A DNA stretch of 64,000 bases from Cocleimonas sp. (GTDB taxonomy: Bacteria > Pseudomonadota > Gammaproteobacteria > Thiotrichales > Thiotrichaceae). The notes beneath the pieces are model-generated. The model had not been told where the DNA came from. It saw only the letters and a program-made list of their open reading frames with translations, and did no database searches. The translations under genes were made by a program, and so were the position numbers. The stretch is taken from positions 62,001-126,000 of the forward strand of contig JAKIUW010000002.1 of the NCBI GenBank assembly GCA_021647365.1, in the 5' to 3' direction. The first letter of the stretch is position 1. The number at the start of each line of letters is the position of its first letter. Shown here piece after piece: positions 1 to 8,934 of this stretch.

Positions 1-244
1 TTAAAATATCAAAGTCTGGTATATCTATTAGTTTCACATCTGTTACTGACCCAACTACAGCAGGATGCTTAAAATTATGGTTATAAGTATTTATCGCTTT
101 TTGATCTATATCTAACGCATATGATATTTGTGTAGGTAGTTTTTTATAGTTGGTATTTATGTATTTAAACCCACCAAGCGCACCTAAGTCGCTACCACCA
201 CAACCACAAAAAAGTGAGCCTATTTTTAATGTTTTTTTCTTCAT
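1..244 (-). CDS. DNA (cytosine-5-)-methyltransferase, second copy (N-terminal 81 residues; runs off the window)
   Basis: The reverse strand opens at the ATG at 244-242 and stays open to the window edge. The start reads MKKKTLKIGSLFCGCGGSDL, the motif I (SAM-binding FxGxGG) signature of C5-cytosine methyltransferases. An acidic segment (ALDID) follows where motif II is expected, then a TDVKLIDIPDFD stretch like the region before the catalytic PC motif. Motif IV lies outside the window. The start codon overlaps the stop of the upstream endonuclease gene (ATGA), so the three genes look like one translationally coupled operon. This is distinct from the complete methyltransferase at 1622-2668, so the system has two C5 enzymes. 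Confidence 0.85.
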   Translation of the reverse strand, partial: MKKKTLKIGSLFCGCGGSDLGALGGFKYINTNYKKLPTQISYALDIDQKAINTYNHNFKHPAVVGSVTDVKLIDIPDFDIL

Positions 245-1629
245 ACTTCCTCAATAATTTTATCAATAGACTTTTTAGAGAAGTCTAACCGATAATTCAT
301 AGGGGTGCATTTTACCGTACCATTTTTGTACTTTTTATATGGGTTATTGATAGTGTAAATAATTATGCTCTGTGGTGTAAAGTAAACCCTATAAAAAGAA
401 AATGCTTGTCCATGCTGTTCACCCGCTACCCATTCATTTCTGGTTAGTGTAATTGCATCTATCCATCCATCCCCACCTTCTTTGGGCGGTGTTACCCTTT
501 TTGTTGATTTAACTTCTATATACTTCACAAACTCTGATTTGTCAGAGCCATCTGCAATAATTGATTGAATATCATATCCAAGCCCTCTTATCTTTCCTAA
601 CAATAAAACCTTATTTTTTAATCTTTCATCAAACTCGGCTACCCTTTGTTGCTCATAGTTATAAACAAACTTCTCACCATCATCCCCTAGTTTGATTTTA
701 TCAATAGCACCTGTTACAACTATTTTATTCTCTTTATCCGTAACATTATATTGAATAGCATCTACTGATGTTGTGAATATATTAATGCCATCTTTATCAA
801 CTTTTGAGTAATGTTTTTGCCATTCACTTACTAGTGCTTTTCTACTTTCAAGCGTTGCTAAAGACTCTTTGTTAATAGTAAATGCTGGCACTTTATTCCA
901 CGATGAGCGAATATAATCTATTGATTTTTTTTCATGAGGATTTAGGTATAATAAATCTGATTCAATTCTTACAAGGTTTGCTAGTTTTAAAAAGCCTAAT
1001 TGTTCTCTTATGTGCTGCATTGCACCTGAGGAATTTTTCCCACGAACTTTAACAGGTATATTTTTATTTCGGTGTTCATGAATAGCAGTATAAACTTGCT
1101 GTGGGGTTATTATTCCTTGTAATGTTTCGAAGCTGTTCAAGACAAAGTATGCAACTTCATCCTTGCTAATTTGTATTTCCTCTTCCTTTGCTATAAATAA
1201 TAGCTCTAAAATAAAAGAAAACTGTCTAATAGATATTTTATTATTTACTTTATCTCTAATAGTTTTAATACTATCCATACCATTTGGAAATTGAAACTTT
1301 TGACAAATATCCTTAAAAAATTCTGGTTGGTCATTATTTTTTAAAAAAAGTAGCGTTCTTTCAGAAGGAAAAACCGTACTAGACTCATCGCTAAAATACA
1401 TTCCAAATAATTTACCCGCTATCTCTGTTCTATGATTATCCAATGTTTTCTCAGATGGATAATCAAGTATATGAGCCAGTTCCTTATTGAATATTTGTTT
1501 AAAATCATCTAGCAGACAAGGGCAATGCTCATTAATAATATTGGCATAAACAGGTAATAAATCATCTAGTTTGTTTTTTGCTTTTCCTCTTATAATTGTG
1601 CATCGATATTGTTTTTTATAATCAAACAT
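241..1629 (-). CDS. Putative type II restriction endonuclease with DUF3883-like C-terminal nuclease domain
   Basis: A 462-residue protein lies between two C5 methyltransferase genes and overlaps both (8 bp upstream, 4 bp downstream), which points to the restriction partner. The C-terminal third (about residues 330-430) resembles the DUF3883/Mrr-like fold: an acidic residue in GYDIQSI (about D353) followed by YIEVKST (E372, K374) fits the D-x(n)-ExK pattern of PD-(D/E)xK nucleases. A conserved-looking LTRNEW segment and aromatic strand follow, as in DUF3883 proteins. The N-terminal 300 residues are not recognised and may be the DNA-recognition part. Cleavage specificity cannot be read from the sequence. 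The endonuclease role is inferred from motif and context. Confidence 0.7.
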   Translation of the reverse strand: MFDYKKQYRCTIIRGKAKNKLDDLLPVYANIINEHCPCLLDDFKQIFNKELAHILDYPSEKTLDNHRTEIAGKLFGMYFSDESSTVFPSERTLLFLKNNDQPEFFKDICQKFQFPNGMDSIKTIRDKVNNKISIRQFSFILELLFIAKEEEIQISKDEVAYFVLNSFETLQGIITPQQVYTAIHEHRNKNIPVKVRGKNSSGAMQHIREQLGFLKLANLVRIESDLLYLNPHEKKSIDYIRSSWNKVPAFTINKESLATLESRKALVSEWQKHYSKVDKDGINIFTTSVDAIQYNVTDKENKIVVTGAIDKIKLGDDGEKFVYNYEQQRVAEFDERLKNKVLLLGKIRGLGYDIQSIIADGSDKSEFVKYIEVKSTKRVTPPKEGGDGWIDAITLTRNEWVAGEQHGQAFSFYRVYFTPQSIIIYTINNPYKKYKNGTVKCTPMNYRLDFSKKSIDKIIEEV

Positions 1630-2668
1630 CGCTAGCTCCTAAATATTTTAACAACTCTTCTGCTATTACCTTCCCAAGTAATGGTGGTACAGCATTACCA
1701 ATTTGTTTTAACTGATCATTCTTTTTACCATGAAAAATAAATGTGTCAGGAAATGATTGAATACGAGCCGACTCTCTTGGGGTAGGTACACGATTATATT
1801 TATAATGAAAGTGATGGTTATGCCCAGTATCAATGGTAAAGCTTGGTTTTTTACTATTAAGGCGTGTCCATGCAATATTTACTCTTCGTGTATTTTGGAG
1901 CTCTTTAGGAAGGCTTTTATAATTACCCCCATCAGGAACTAAATCAATAATGCTTTTAGTTTGATCCGTATGCATGGTTATTTGGTGATTAAAAATACTA
2001 CTAGAACCTTTTCTAATCCATCGCTGATATTCTGATTGTGGCTCTAATATATATGAAGTACCATCTTGCAGCTCCTCATCAGGTAAATCACTAATAGCCT
2101 CTGATGCTGTTATTTTTTGATTTACATAGCCCCCATCAGGAAACTTAAATTCTGCACCACTTTTTAATCCAACAAAGACAACCCTTTTTCTATTTTGTGG
2201 CACACCATACTCTGATGCCATCATTATTTTATAAGTAACTTTATAACCTATACTTTCAAATTCTTTAATTATTTGTGTTTTTACATTCCCCCCATTCATG
2301 GCGACTAGGTTGGGAACATTTTCCATAACAAAAGCATTTGGCTTAAAATAATCAACAAAGGAAACAAATGACTGATACAACTTATTTCTTGGGTCGTCTG
2401 GGTTTCTTTTCCCCGATATAGAAAACCCTTGGCAGGGAGGGCCGCCAATTATCACACCTATTTCACCATATTCTTTTTCTAATTCTGTAGGCTTTAGATT
2501 TGCTAAATCTGCACATAAAATATCAGAGTGATAATGATTGTTTTTAAATGTTGCTAAAGACTCATTCCAATTATCTATACCCAATTTTATTTCAAATCCA
2601 GCCTGCTCAAACCCAAGAGACATACCTCCACAACCAGAAAACAGGTCTAATACTTTGTGTTTTTTCAT
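1622..2668 (-). CDS. DNA (cytosine-5-)-methyltransferase
   Basis: A complete 348-residue C5-cytosine methyltransferase. Motif I DLFSGCGGMSLGF is at about residues 8-20, motif IV GGPPCQGFS with catalytic Cys79 at 75-83, motif VI ENV at 116-118, motif VIII QNRKRV at 158-163, and motifs IX/X RESARIQSFP and IGNAVPP near the C-terminus. The enzyme methylates C5 of a cytosine within the recognition site using SAM. It is the promoter-proximal gene of the operon, so protection would be made before the endonuclease, as is common in type II systems. The variable target-recognition region between motifs VIII and IX (about 175-290) fits a single-specificity enzyme. Confidence 0.93.
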   Translation of the reverse strand: MKKHKVLDLFSGCGGMSLGFEQAGFEIKLGIDNWNESLATFKNNHYHSDILCADLANLKPTELEKEYGEIGVIIGGPPCQGFSISGKRNPDDPRNKLYQSFVSFVDYFKPNAFVMENVPNLVAMNGGNVKTQIIKEFESIGYKVTYKIMMASEYGVPQNRKRVVFVGLKSGAEFKFPDGGYVNQKITASEAISDLPDEELQDGTSYILEPQSEYQRWIRKGSSSIFNHQITMHTDQTKSIIDLVPDGGNYKSLPKELQNTRRVNIAWTRLNSKKPSFTIDTGHNHHFHYKYNRVPTPRESARIQSFPDTFIFHGKKNDQLKQIGNAVPPLLGKVIAEELLKYLGASDV

Positions 2669-2793
2669 ATAATTTACGATGTTTTATTATTTACAAAGAA
2701 TAACAAGTAAAATTCATTATGTATCAATAAATCCTGATTTTTTATAGCTTGATTTGTTATCATGGCACTACTTTTTTGTAATTTACAAATACT

Positions 2794-3240
2794 ATGACTA
2801 AAAAAACAATCCACGGTTACTACCTCGAAGACCTTAGTCTTGGCATGTTTGCTGAAACTAGCATGGTTGTTTCAGCAGAAAAAATTGAAACTTTTGCTGA
2901 ACTCACAGGCGATTATAATCCCATCCACATGGATGCAGAATATGCAGCAACCACACCCTTTGGTAAACGAATTGCACATGGTGCATTATCGGCTTCATTA
3001 ATATCTGCCATTTTGGGTAATGATTTACCGGGGCCAGGGGCTATTTTTACAGAGCTTAATATGCGCTTTCGTAAGCCTGCTTTTATTGATGATGAGATTG
3101 TCGCGCGCGCTGAAGTTGTCGAGATAAAAGAGAAGTACGGTCACATTAAGATGAAAGTCTCCTGTTCTGTGAATGGTAAAATTATTATTCGTGGTACGGC
3201 TGGCGTTATGGTGGAAAAGCGCCCTGTTGAAAATGCTTAA
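2794..3240 (+). CDS. phaJ: MaoC-like (R)-specific enoyl-CoA hydratase
   Basis: A 148-residue single hot-dog domain with the MaoC/R-hydratase active-site signature GDYNPIHMD (catalytic Asp40 and His45) and the following FGKRIAHG-type segment. Length matches PhaJ-type hydratases (130-160 residues), which convert trans-2-enoyl-CoA to (R)-3-hydroxyacyl-CoA and can link beta-oxidation to polyhydroxyalkanoate synthesis. No PHA synthase lies in the window, so the physiological role is open; acyl-CoA metabolism is the safe statement. The gene stands alone between the divergent restriction-modification operon and queA. A hairpin begins at its stop codon. Confidence 0.8.
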   Translation: MTKKTIHGYYLEDLSLGMFAETSMVVSAEKIETFAELTGDYNPIHMDAEYAATTPFGKRIAHGALSASLISAILGNDLPGPGAIFTELNMRFRKPAFIDDEIVARAEVVEIKEKYGHIKMKVSCSVNGKIIIRGTAGVMVEKRPVENA

Positions 3241-3268
3241 AGAATCTCTAAATTAAGAGCTTCTTTAA
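3237..3268 (+). terminator. Hairpin at the phaJ stop codon (weak terminator candidate)
   Basis: Arms TTAAAGAATCTCT and AGAGCTTCTTTAA pair with one mismatch around a 6-nt loop, starting at the stop codon. No T-run follows; the C-rich repeat begins immediately. It may end or stabilise the phaJ transcript. Confidence 0.4.
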
Positions 3269-3295
3269 AGCACACCCCCCCACTTTTACATGATG
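3267..3295 (+). repeat. C-tract repeat copy 1 (single, overlaps queA start)
   Basis: A full-length single copy with core ACACCCCCCCACTTTTACAT, C-rich on the plus strand. It ends in ATGATG, and either ATG can start queA, so the repeat replaces the normal ribosome-binding region. No purine-rich Shine-Dalgarno sequence is visible within it. Confidence 0.92.
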
Positions 3296-4327
3296 CAACT
3301 TAGTGACTTTCGTTACTCCCTCCCGCCTGAGTTAATCGCCCAAGAGGCACTTGAAGAACGTGCGGCTAGCCGTTTGCTCCACGTGAATACTCAGACTGAT
3401 CCTGCCACGTTTCACGATAAAACCTTTTCTGATATTTTGGACTTAATCCATAAAGATGATCTCCTCATCTTTAATAACACCCGCGTTATACCTGCTCGTT
3501 TACACGGTCAAAAAGAAAGTGGCGGCAAGGTTGAAGTATTGGTTGAGCGTGTTTTGGATGATCATCGAATCCTTGCGCATGTACGAGCCAATAAATCACC
3601 CAAAGCTGGTGGACTTTTATTATTGGAAGGCGCATTAAAAGCCGAGGTTTTAGGGAGAGAAGATCGCTTATTTGAAATCTGTTTTTTGCATAAACGAGGC
3701 GTGTTTGAATTACTTGAAGAATACGGTCATATCCCATTGCCACCTTACATCGAACGAGAAGATACTGAAGCAGATAAAGAGCGCTATCAAACCGTGTTTG
3801 CCCAAAAACTTGGTGCTGTTGCCGCGCCTACGGCAGGCTTGCATTTTACCGATAATCTTTTACAAACGCTCAAAGATAAAGGTGTAGCTACAGCGCAAGT
3901 GACCTTACATGTTGGCGCTGGAACATTTTTGCCTGTAAGCGTTGATAATTTAGAAGATCACGTCATGCATTCTGAATGGGTGGAGGTTGATCAACAAGTT
4001 TGTGATGCTGTGAAACAATGTAAAGCACGCGGCGGAAAAGTGGTGGCAGTGGGCACAACCAGCGTGCGCAGTTTAGAATCTGCCGCCAAGGCAACAGGAA
4101 CGCTGCAACCGTTCACAGGTGATACAAAATTATTTATTACTCCCGGCTATAACTTCAATGTGGTTGATGCAATGATCACCAATTTTCATTTATCAGAATC
4201 TACCTTGTTGATGTTGGTGTCGGCATTTTCAGGCTATGAAAATATCAAGATGGCTTATGAACATGCCATTGCAGAGAAGTATCGCTTTTTTAGTTATGGT
4301 GATTCGATGTTTCTTGAGAAGCAATAA
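3290..4327 (+). CDS. queA: S-adenosylmethionine:tRNA ribosyltransferase-isomerase
   Basis: 345 residues, full length for QueA, which transfers and isomerises the ribosyl moiety of SAM onto preQ1 at tRNA position 34 to give epoxyqueuosine. Typical segments are LPPELIAQ near the N-terminus, IFNNTRVIPARLHG at about residues 60-75, GAVAAPTAGLHFT at about 180, VGAGTFLPV, and MITNFHLSESTLLML near the C-terminus. The start lies inside the C-tract repeat: two adjacent ATGs (3290 and 3293), the second giving MQLSDFRY, the usual QueA N-terminus. The tgt gene that often follows queA is absent; an IS30 relic follows instead. Confidence 0.95.
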   Translation: MMQLSDFRYSLPPELIAQEALEERAASRLLHVNTQTDPATFHDKTFSDILDLIHKDDLLIFNNTRVIPARLHGQKESGGKVEVLVERVLDDHRILAHVRANKSPKAGGLLLLEGALKAEVLGREDRLFEICFLHKRGVFELLEEYGHIPLPPYIEREDTEADKERYQTVFAQKLGAVAAPTAGLHFTDNLLQTLKDKGVATAQVTLHVGAGTFLPVSVDNLEDHVMHSEWVEVDQQVCDAVKQCKARGGKVVAVGTTSVRSLESAAKATGTLQPFTGDTKLFITPGYNFNVVDAMITNFHLSESTLLMLVSAFSGYENIKMAYEHAIAEKYRFFSYGDSMFLEKQ

Positions 4328-4354
4328 AATAGTTAGAAACACACCCTCGCTAAT

Positions 4355-4668
4355 TCAACTCCCAAGTGCAATCCGTTTTCCAGAAAAGAATATCTCATTA
4401 GGTGTTTTCCCATCAAAGGCTTTTCTGGGTCTATTGGTTAACTTGTCGATAATCCATTGAACCCCTGCTTTGGTAAAATCATCAAAGCTAGTTTTTTTAG
4501 GAAGGTATTGTCTGATAAATCCATTCATGACTTATCTGAAGTCGCTTCTTATATTTCAATCTAATGCTAATTTGTTCAGGGCTTAGATCATCTCGGATGT
4601 AATCTTCTGCAGTGATTCGACACGTTGATTTGGTAATGTAGATCTTGGGTAAGTTGTTTGTAAGCCAT
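4355..4668 (-). pseudogene. IS30-family transposase relic 1 (internal deletion)
   Basis: The reverse strand starts with MAYKQLTQDLHYQI, the classic IS30 transposase N-terminus, then jumps out of frame through YIRDDLSPEQISIR to IRQYLPKKTSFDDFTK and the C-terminal end FFSGKRIALGS. The catalytic DDE core is missing, so this is a dead element. The C-terminal part is nearly identical to relic 2 at 24291-24580. Past the stop the DNA reads GAGGGTGTGTTTC, resembling half of the C/G-tract repeat. This relic fills most of the queA-mnmE gap; nothing else was seen there. Confidence 0.85.
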
Positions 4669-4740
4669 ATGTGCTCCTCAAATTGTTGTTTGAAAATGCA
4701 TAATATGAAATACTATTATTGGCTAGGATATTGTTAAACT

Positions 4741-6108
4741 TTACTTACCAATACAAAAATTACTGAATATCTCACCTAGCAAATCATCCGATGTGAATTT
4801 ACCTGTAATCATCCCTAGCTCATCTTGAGCCAAACGTAATTCTTCTGCCATGAGTTCGCCGGCGTTGAATTGCACTAGCTGTGCTTCGGCGTTATCGACA
4901 TATTCTTGGGTTCTTTCTAAGGCGTGTAAATGACGGCGGCGGGCGATAAAGCTATCTTCATTATTTTGACCAGAGTTTTGTTGATAGCCCATACGTTCTT
5001 TTAGTTCTGTTTTTAACGCGTCGATACCTGTTTTATGCTTGGCTGATATATAGATTTCATCGCCTTGTTTTCCGGCTTTTTGATCACTTAGGTCTACCTT
5101 GTTATATACTTTTAATACAACTAAGCCTTTTGGAAGTTTGTTGAGTATTTCTTGATGATAATCATCTTTATCAACTGCTTGGGATGCATCTAACAGTAAA
5201 AGGGCTAGGTCGGCTTTTTCTACCGCTTGCCATGCGCGTTCAATTCCTATCTTTTCTACAGGATCATCGCTATCTCGCAGGCCTGCGGTATCTACCAAGT
5301 GCAGTGGCATTCCATCTAGGTTGATTGATTCATGTAATACGTCACGGGTTGTGCCTGCTATATCGGTTACGATTGCCGTTTCATTGCCCGCAAGCGCATT
5401 GAGCAAACTCGATTTGCCCGCATTGGGCTTGCCAATGATTACCAAGTGCAATCCATTTCTTAATATACTGCCTTGTTTGGCTTTGACAGTGATATCTAAA
5501 AGTTGTTGCTTAATATCGTTTAAACGATCCAATACTTTTTGATCCGCTAAGAAATCAATCTCTTCTTCAGGGAAATCTAACGCCGCCTCAACGTACACGC
5601 GCATTTCAATCATTTTTGTTAGCAATGAATTAATCGCTTTTGAAAAATCACCTTGCAATGAGCGCAGGGCAGAGCGTACTGCTTGCTCAGAGCCTGAATC
5701 AATCAGGTCTGCTATCGCTTCGGCTTGAGTAAGATCTAGTTTGTCATTTAAAAATGCACGTTCAGAAAACTCACCAGGTTTTGCTAGCCTTGCACCTAAT
5801 TCTAAGCAGCGCTTGAGCAACATATCCATTACGATATACCCGCCATGACCTTGTAGCTCTAGGACGTGTTCGCCTGTAAAGGATTTTGGCGCGGGGAAAT
5901 AAATTGCAACACCATCGTCTAAGGTTTGATTTGAATCATCCTTAAATAAGCGGTGCGAGGCTTTGAAAGGGGAGGGCAGGGAGCCTAAAATTTGTGTCGC
6001 TATTTCTGGAACTTGTGGTCCCGATATTCTGATTATGCCTACGCCTCCACGCCCAGAGGGTGTAGCCACGGCGGCAATGGTATCAATGTTATTCGTGTTT
6101 TCAGACAT
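4741..6108 (-). CDS. mnmE: tRNA modification GTPase MnmE
   Basis: 455 residues, full length. The N-terminal formyl-THF-binding domain starts with DTIAAVATPSGRGGVGIIRI. The inserted G domain has P-loop GKPNAGKSSLLN at about residue 226, switch region TDIAGTTRD, G3 DTAGLRD and G4 NKVD. The C-terminus ends in CIGK, the conserved CxGK cysteine motif. MnmE works with MnmG to install cmnm5/nm5 on U34 of tRNAs. It follows yidC in the usual order yidC-mnmE, with a C-tract repeat in the 44-bp spacer. Confidence 0.97.
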   Translation of the reverse strand: MSENTNNIDTIAAVATPSGRGGVGIIRISGPQVPEIATQILGSLPSPFKASHRLFKDDSNQTLDDGVAIYFPAPKSFTGEHVLELQGHGGYIVMDMLLKRCLELGARLAKPGEFSERAFLNDKLDLTQAEAIADLIDSGSEQAVRSALRSLQGDFSKAINSLLTKMIEMRVYVEAALDFPEEEIDFLADQKVLDRLNDIKQQLLDITVKAKQGSILRNGLHLVIIGKPNAGKSSLLNALAGNETAIVTDIAGTTRDVLHESINLDGMPLHLVDTAGLRDSDDPVEKIGIERAWQAVEKADLALLLLDASQAVDKDDYHQEILNKLPKGLVVLKVYNKVDLSDQKAGKQGDEIYISAKHKTGIDALKTELKERMGYQQNSGQNNEDSFIARRRHLHALERTQEYVDNAEAQLVQFNAGELMAEELRLAQDELGMITGKFTSDDLLGEIFSNFCIGK

Positions 6109-6125
6109 AAAGCTACCAACTCAAA

Positions 6126-6154
6126 CATCATGTAAAAGTGGGGGGGTGTGCTTT
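6126..6154 (-). repeat. C-tract repeat copy 2 (single, yidC-mnmE spacer)
   Basis: A full-length single copy, C-rich on the minus (coding) strand, filling the spacer between yidC and mnmE. It overlaps the yidC stop codon. Confidence 0.92.
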
Positions 6155-7886
6155 AAGTATCACCTATTATCCTTTTGTTGATAAACCACTGTTGTGCTAT
6201 CGAGAGAATATTATTCACTACCCAGTAAAGTACTAATCCTGCTGGGAAGAATAAGAACATCACGGTAAAGACAATAGGCAAATACATAAATATTTTTTGC
6301 TGCATCGGGTCTTGCATCGCAGGCGGGTTCAACTTTTGTTGAAACCACATGCTTGCACCCATAATGAGCGGTAATACAAAATACGGGTCCATAATGGATA
6401 AATCTTGGTACCACAACATCCATGGTGCTTGGCGTAGCTCAACGCTTTCTTGAATTACCCAGTAAAGCCCCATAAATACAGGCATTTGAATGAGCATGGG
6501 CAAACAACCCCCGAGTGGGTTTATTTTTTCTTTTTTAAACAAGGTCATCGTTGCTTTTTGCTTGCCTTGCGGATCACCTTTATATTTTTCACCCAATGCT
6601 TTTATCTGCGGCTGAAACTTTTTCATCTTCGCCATTGATTTATAGCTCATTGCAGATGGGTAGAAAAATATCATTTTGATAAATAAAGTCAGTAGAATAA
6701 TTGTCCAACCCCAGTTACTTACAATATTTCTATTAATGAAACTCATTACCGCAAAAATTGGCTTTGATACAAAAGCAAATATTCCATAATCAACGGTCAA
6801 ATCTAAGCCTTTTGATATTTTTGCTAATGACGCTTGATCTGTTGGGCCAACATAAAGTTGGCTTATAAACTCGCCACTTGTGCCTGTATTTACCTGTTTT
6901 ACAGGTGATTTCACACCAATAATATAATTATTTTTTGTTTTATCAATACGTGTGTAATAGGTATTTTCATTCTCTTTTACAGGAACCCAGGCACTTACAA
7001 AGTAATGCTTAAGCATCGCTACCCAACCACCTTTAATGAGACGATCTGCTTTTTCATCATCCGATAGTGCATTCAATTCTGCAGTAGTAAGATCTTTTAA
7101 ATCCCCATCTTCTATATCGCCAAAGTCTATCTTTTGATATTTGTTTTTATAATAGGCTGGTCCTACATAAGCAATTGCACCACTAAGTAAGCCGCCTGTC
7201 CTGCTATATTCTTTGTGAGTCAATTCTAAGTATTCATTACCACTCCAAATATTACTTGTTTGGTTGTCAACTTTTTGAATTTGTTTTACTAAAAAAGAAC
7301 CGCGCTCAAACACAAAGATTTTAGTAACCGTTAAACCACTTCCGTTGCTCCATGTTAGTGGAACTTGTAATGAGCTTTGACCTTCTTGAAGTGTGTATTC
7401 TGTGTTTGCTGTACTGAATATTGCAAAATGGTTCGGTGCTAAGTTAGAGCCATCCGCCCCTCTATAAATTAACCCTGATTGCGCCGCATACTTTTGTTCT
7501 TTATCTATAATGCGCGTTGCTTTATCTTGCTCTTCTAAGCTAACGGGATGTGTAGGCAGGTCTGCTTGAACAATTGTTCCACCTTGCGTACTAATAATAA
7601 TATCCAAAACATCGGTTTTTATATGGATTTGTTGAGCATCATTATTATTTGCTACCGCGTTATTAACAGGAACAGTGCCACCATTATTAACAACAGCACC
7701 CGTCGAAACACTCGACCCCGAAGGCATTGAGTTGCCGTTGCTTGAGTCACTATTATTTGCTGAGTTTAATTCTATCTGCCCTGCAGGTACAACAGGCTTT
7801 GGCGCATGTTCTTGTTGCCAAGTTGACCAAATAAGAAAACCTAAAAAGAATAATGAGAGGTAAAGAAAGGGACGCTGTTGATCCAT
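6153..7886 (-). CDS. yidC: Membrane protein insertase YidC
   Basis: 577 residues, gammaproteobacterial YidC size. N-terminal membrane anchor (residues 5-22), a Ser/Asn-rich linker, a large periplasmic beta domain (about 90-370), then the conserved five-helix core with NWGWTIILLTLFIKMIFFYP, the cytoplasmic loop MKKFQPQIKALGEKY and GGCLPMLIQMPVFMGLYWV. The core ends in a short basic tail. It inserts and folds inner-membrane proteins with or without SecYEG. The usual yidD gene between rnpA and yidC is absent: only 28 bp separate them. Confidence 0.97.
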   Translation of the reverse strand: MDQQRPFLYLSLFFLGFLIWSTWQQEHAPKPVVPAGQIELNSANNSDSSNGNSMPSGSSVSTGAVVNNGGTVPVNNAVANNNDAQQIHIKTDVLDIIISTQGGTIVQADLPTHPVSLEEQDKATRIIDKEQKYAAQSGLIYRGADGSNLAPNHFAIFSTANTEYTLQEGQSSLQVPLTWSNGSGLTVTKIFVFERGSFLVKQIQKVDNQTSNIWSGNEYLELTHKEYSRTGGLLSGAIAYVGPAYYKNKYQKIDFGDIEDGDLKDLTTAELNALSDDEKADRLIKGGWVAMLKHYFVSAWVPVKENENTYYTRIDKTKNNYIIGVKSPVKQVNTGTSGEFISQLYVGPTDQASLAKISKGLDLTVDYGIFAFVSKPIFAVMSFINRNIVSNWGWTIILLTLFIKMIFFYPSAMSYKSMAKMKKFQPQIKALGEKYKGDPQGKQKATMTLFKKEKINPLGGCLPMLIQMPVFMGLYWVIQESVELRQAPWMLWYQDLSIMDPYFVLPLIMGASMWFQQKLNPPAMQDPMQQKIFMYLPIVFTVMFLFFPAGLVLYWVVNNILSIAQQWFINKRIIGDT

Positions 7887-7914
7887 GATGCTGTGGCTCT
7901 TGTATTGAGGGTGC

Positions 7915-8325
7915 TTAGTCTGATGACTTTGTTGATTCTGATGACAAAGCTACGACTTTTTTTCGCATAAAACGCCACTGAGAATCTATTTGCTCGCGCA
8001 TATTAGCATTATCTAGCGATATTGCACTGGGTTTACACATAGCAATGATATCTACACAGGGTAATTTATGCTGGTTTATGCGAAAACTCTCACGAAAGTG
8101 ACGTTTTATTCGATTTCTATCGACGGCTCGTTTAGCGCATTTTTTAGATATAGCTAGACCGAGTCGTGCATGGTCTAAACCATTTCCTCTTGCGAGCACG
8201 GTAAATGAGCAATTTCCAAAACGCTCTGCTTTAGCAAAGACGTTTTTATAATTTTCTGCTGTTAGTAGCTTTAGTTCTGGTGTTAAACGAAACACGCTTG
8301 CTTCATCAGCACTTGCAGTTGTCAT
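7915..8325 (-). CDS. rnpA: Ribonuclease P protein component
   Basis: 136 residues with the RNR signature AVDRNRIKRHFRESF and the LGLAISKKCAKRA strand typical of the RNase P protein, which binds the catalytic RNA and pre-tRNA leader. The N-terminus is slightly extended and the C-terminus has a Ser-rich tail. It is in the standard position after rpmH (39 bp downstream of it). Confidence 0.95.
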   Translation of the reverse strand: MTTASADEASVFRLTPELKLLTAENYKNVFAKAERFGNCSFTVLARGNGLDHARLGLAISKKCAKRAVDRNRIKRHFRESFRINQHKLPCVDIIAMCKPSAISLDNANMREQIDSQWRFMRKKVVALSSESTKSSD

Positions 8326-8364
8326 ACTAACTAAAAGCTAATTACGGCTTTTCTATACTTAAAG

Positions 8365-8499
8365 CTATACAGAAAGACTTGCACGGCCTTTTGCACGACG
8401 TGACTTTAATACTTTACGACCACCTACAGTGCTCATTCGTGCGCGAAATCCGTGTGTACGTTTACGCTTTATAGTACTTGGTTGGAATGTTCTTTTCAT
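8365..8499 (-). CDS. rpmH: 50S ribosomal protein L34
   Basis: 44 residues beginning MKRTFQPSTIKRKRTHGFR and ending in RRAKGRASLSV, the near-invariant L34 sequence. A longer in-frame start exists 17 codons upstream, but the family start MKRTFQ at 8499 is clearly right. First gene of the rpmH-rnpA-yidC-mnmE operon. Confidence 0.97.
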   Translation of the reverse strand: MKRTFQPSTIKRKRTHGFRARMSTVGGRKVLKSRRAKGRASLSV

Positions 8500-8934
8500 G
8501 GCTAAACCTGTTGTATATTCTTTATTAAGTTTTAAATTCGCGTTAATCAAATTTAGTAAATGATTATATACGAAAAGGGCGCAAAAAATACGCTAACCAC
8601 AACAAAAAGTCAATTTATTTATTATTATTTAATTACTAAAATGAACCTAAAACTGCTTGTGGATAACTTATCATTAGGAGTAAGATTATTGGCTCTCACA
8701 ACGATGCTTCAAAGCCTCTTTTTTCGAGCTAGTTCAAGTTAGATAATTAAATAGTTATTTGACTTGCTCGCTGTCCCCCAACAGCAATCTACACCTATTA
8801 ATTTTAATTTAAGCATTGTAATGCTTTTGCAATGCTAACTTTAATTGACGATTGACTTTTTTCTAAACTCGTTTTTTATTGGGTATTAGGAAACGATAAG
8901 GAGTCTCTAAAATAAAGATCAAAGGAGTCAAGTG
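8500..8934. promoter_or_regulatory. rpmH-dnaA divergent intergenic region, possible part of oriC
   Basis: This 430-bp gap has no credible gene. It holds divergent promoters for rpmH and dnaA by position, an AT-rich stretch at about 8565-8650, and one perfect DnaA box (TGTGGATAA, reverse of TTATCCACA) at 8658-8666. A purine-rich AAAGGAG at 8921-8927 is the dnaA ribosome-binding site. A single perfect box is weak evidence for an origin by itself; the dnaA-dnaN spacer has more. Confidence 0.5.

Noticed and set aside
1..2668. A larger defence island around the restriction-modification operon
   Set aside because: The downstream side is phaJ, queA and the origin block; the upstream side is outside the window.
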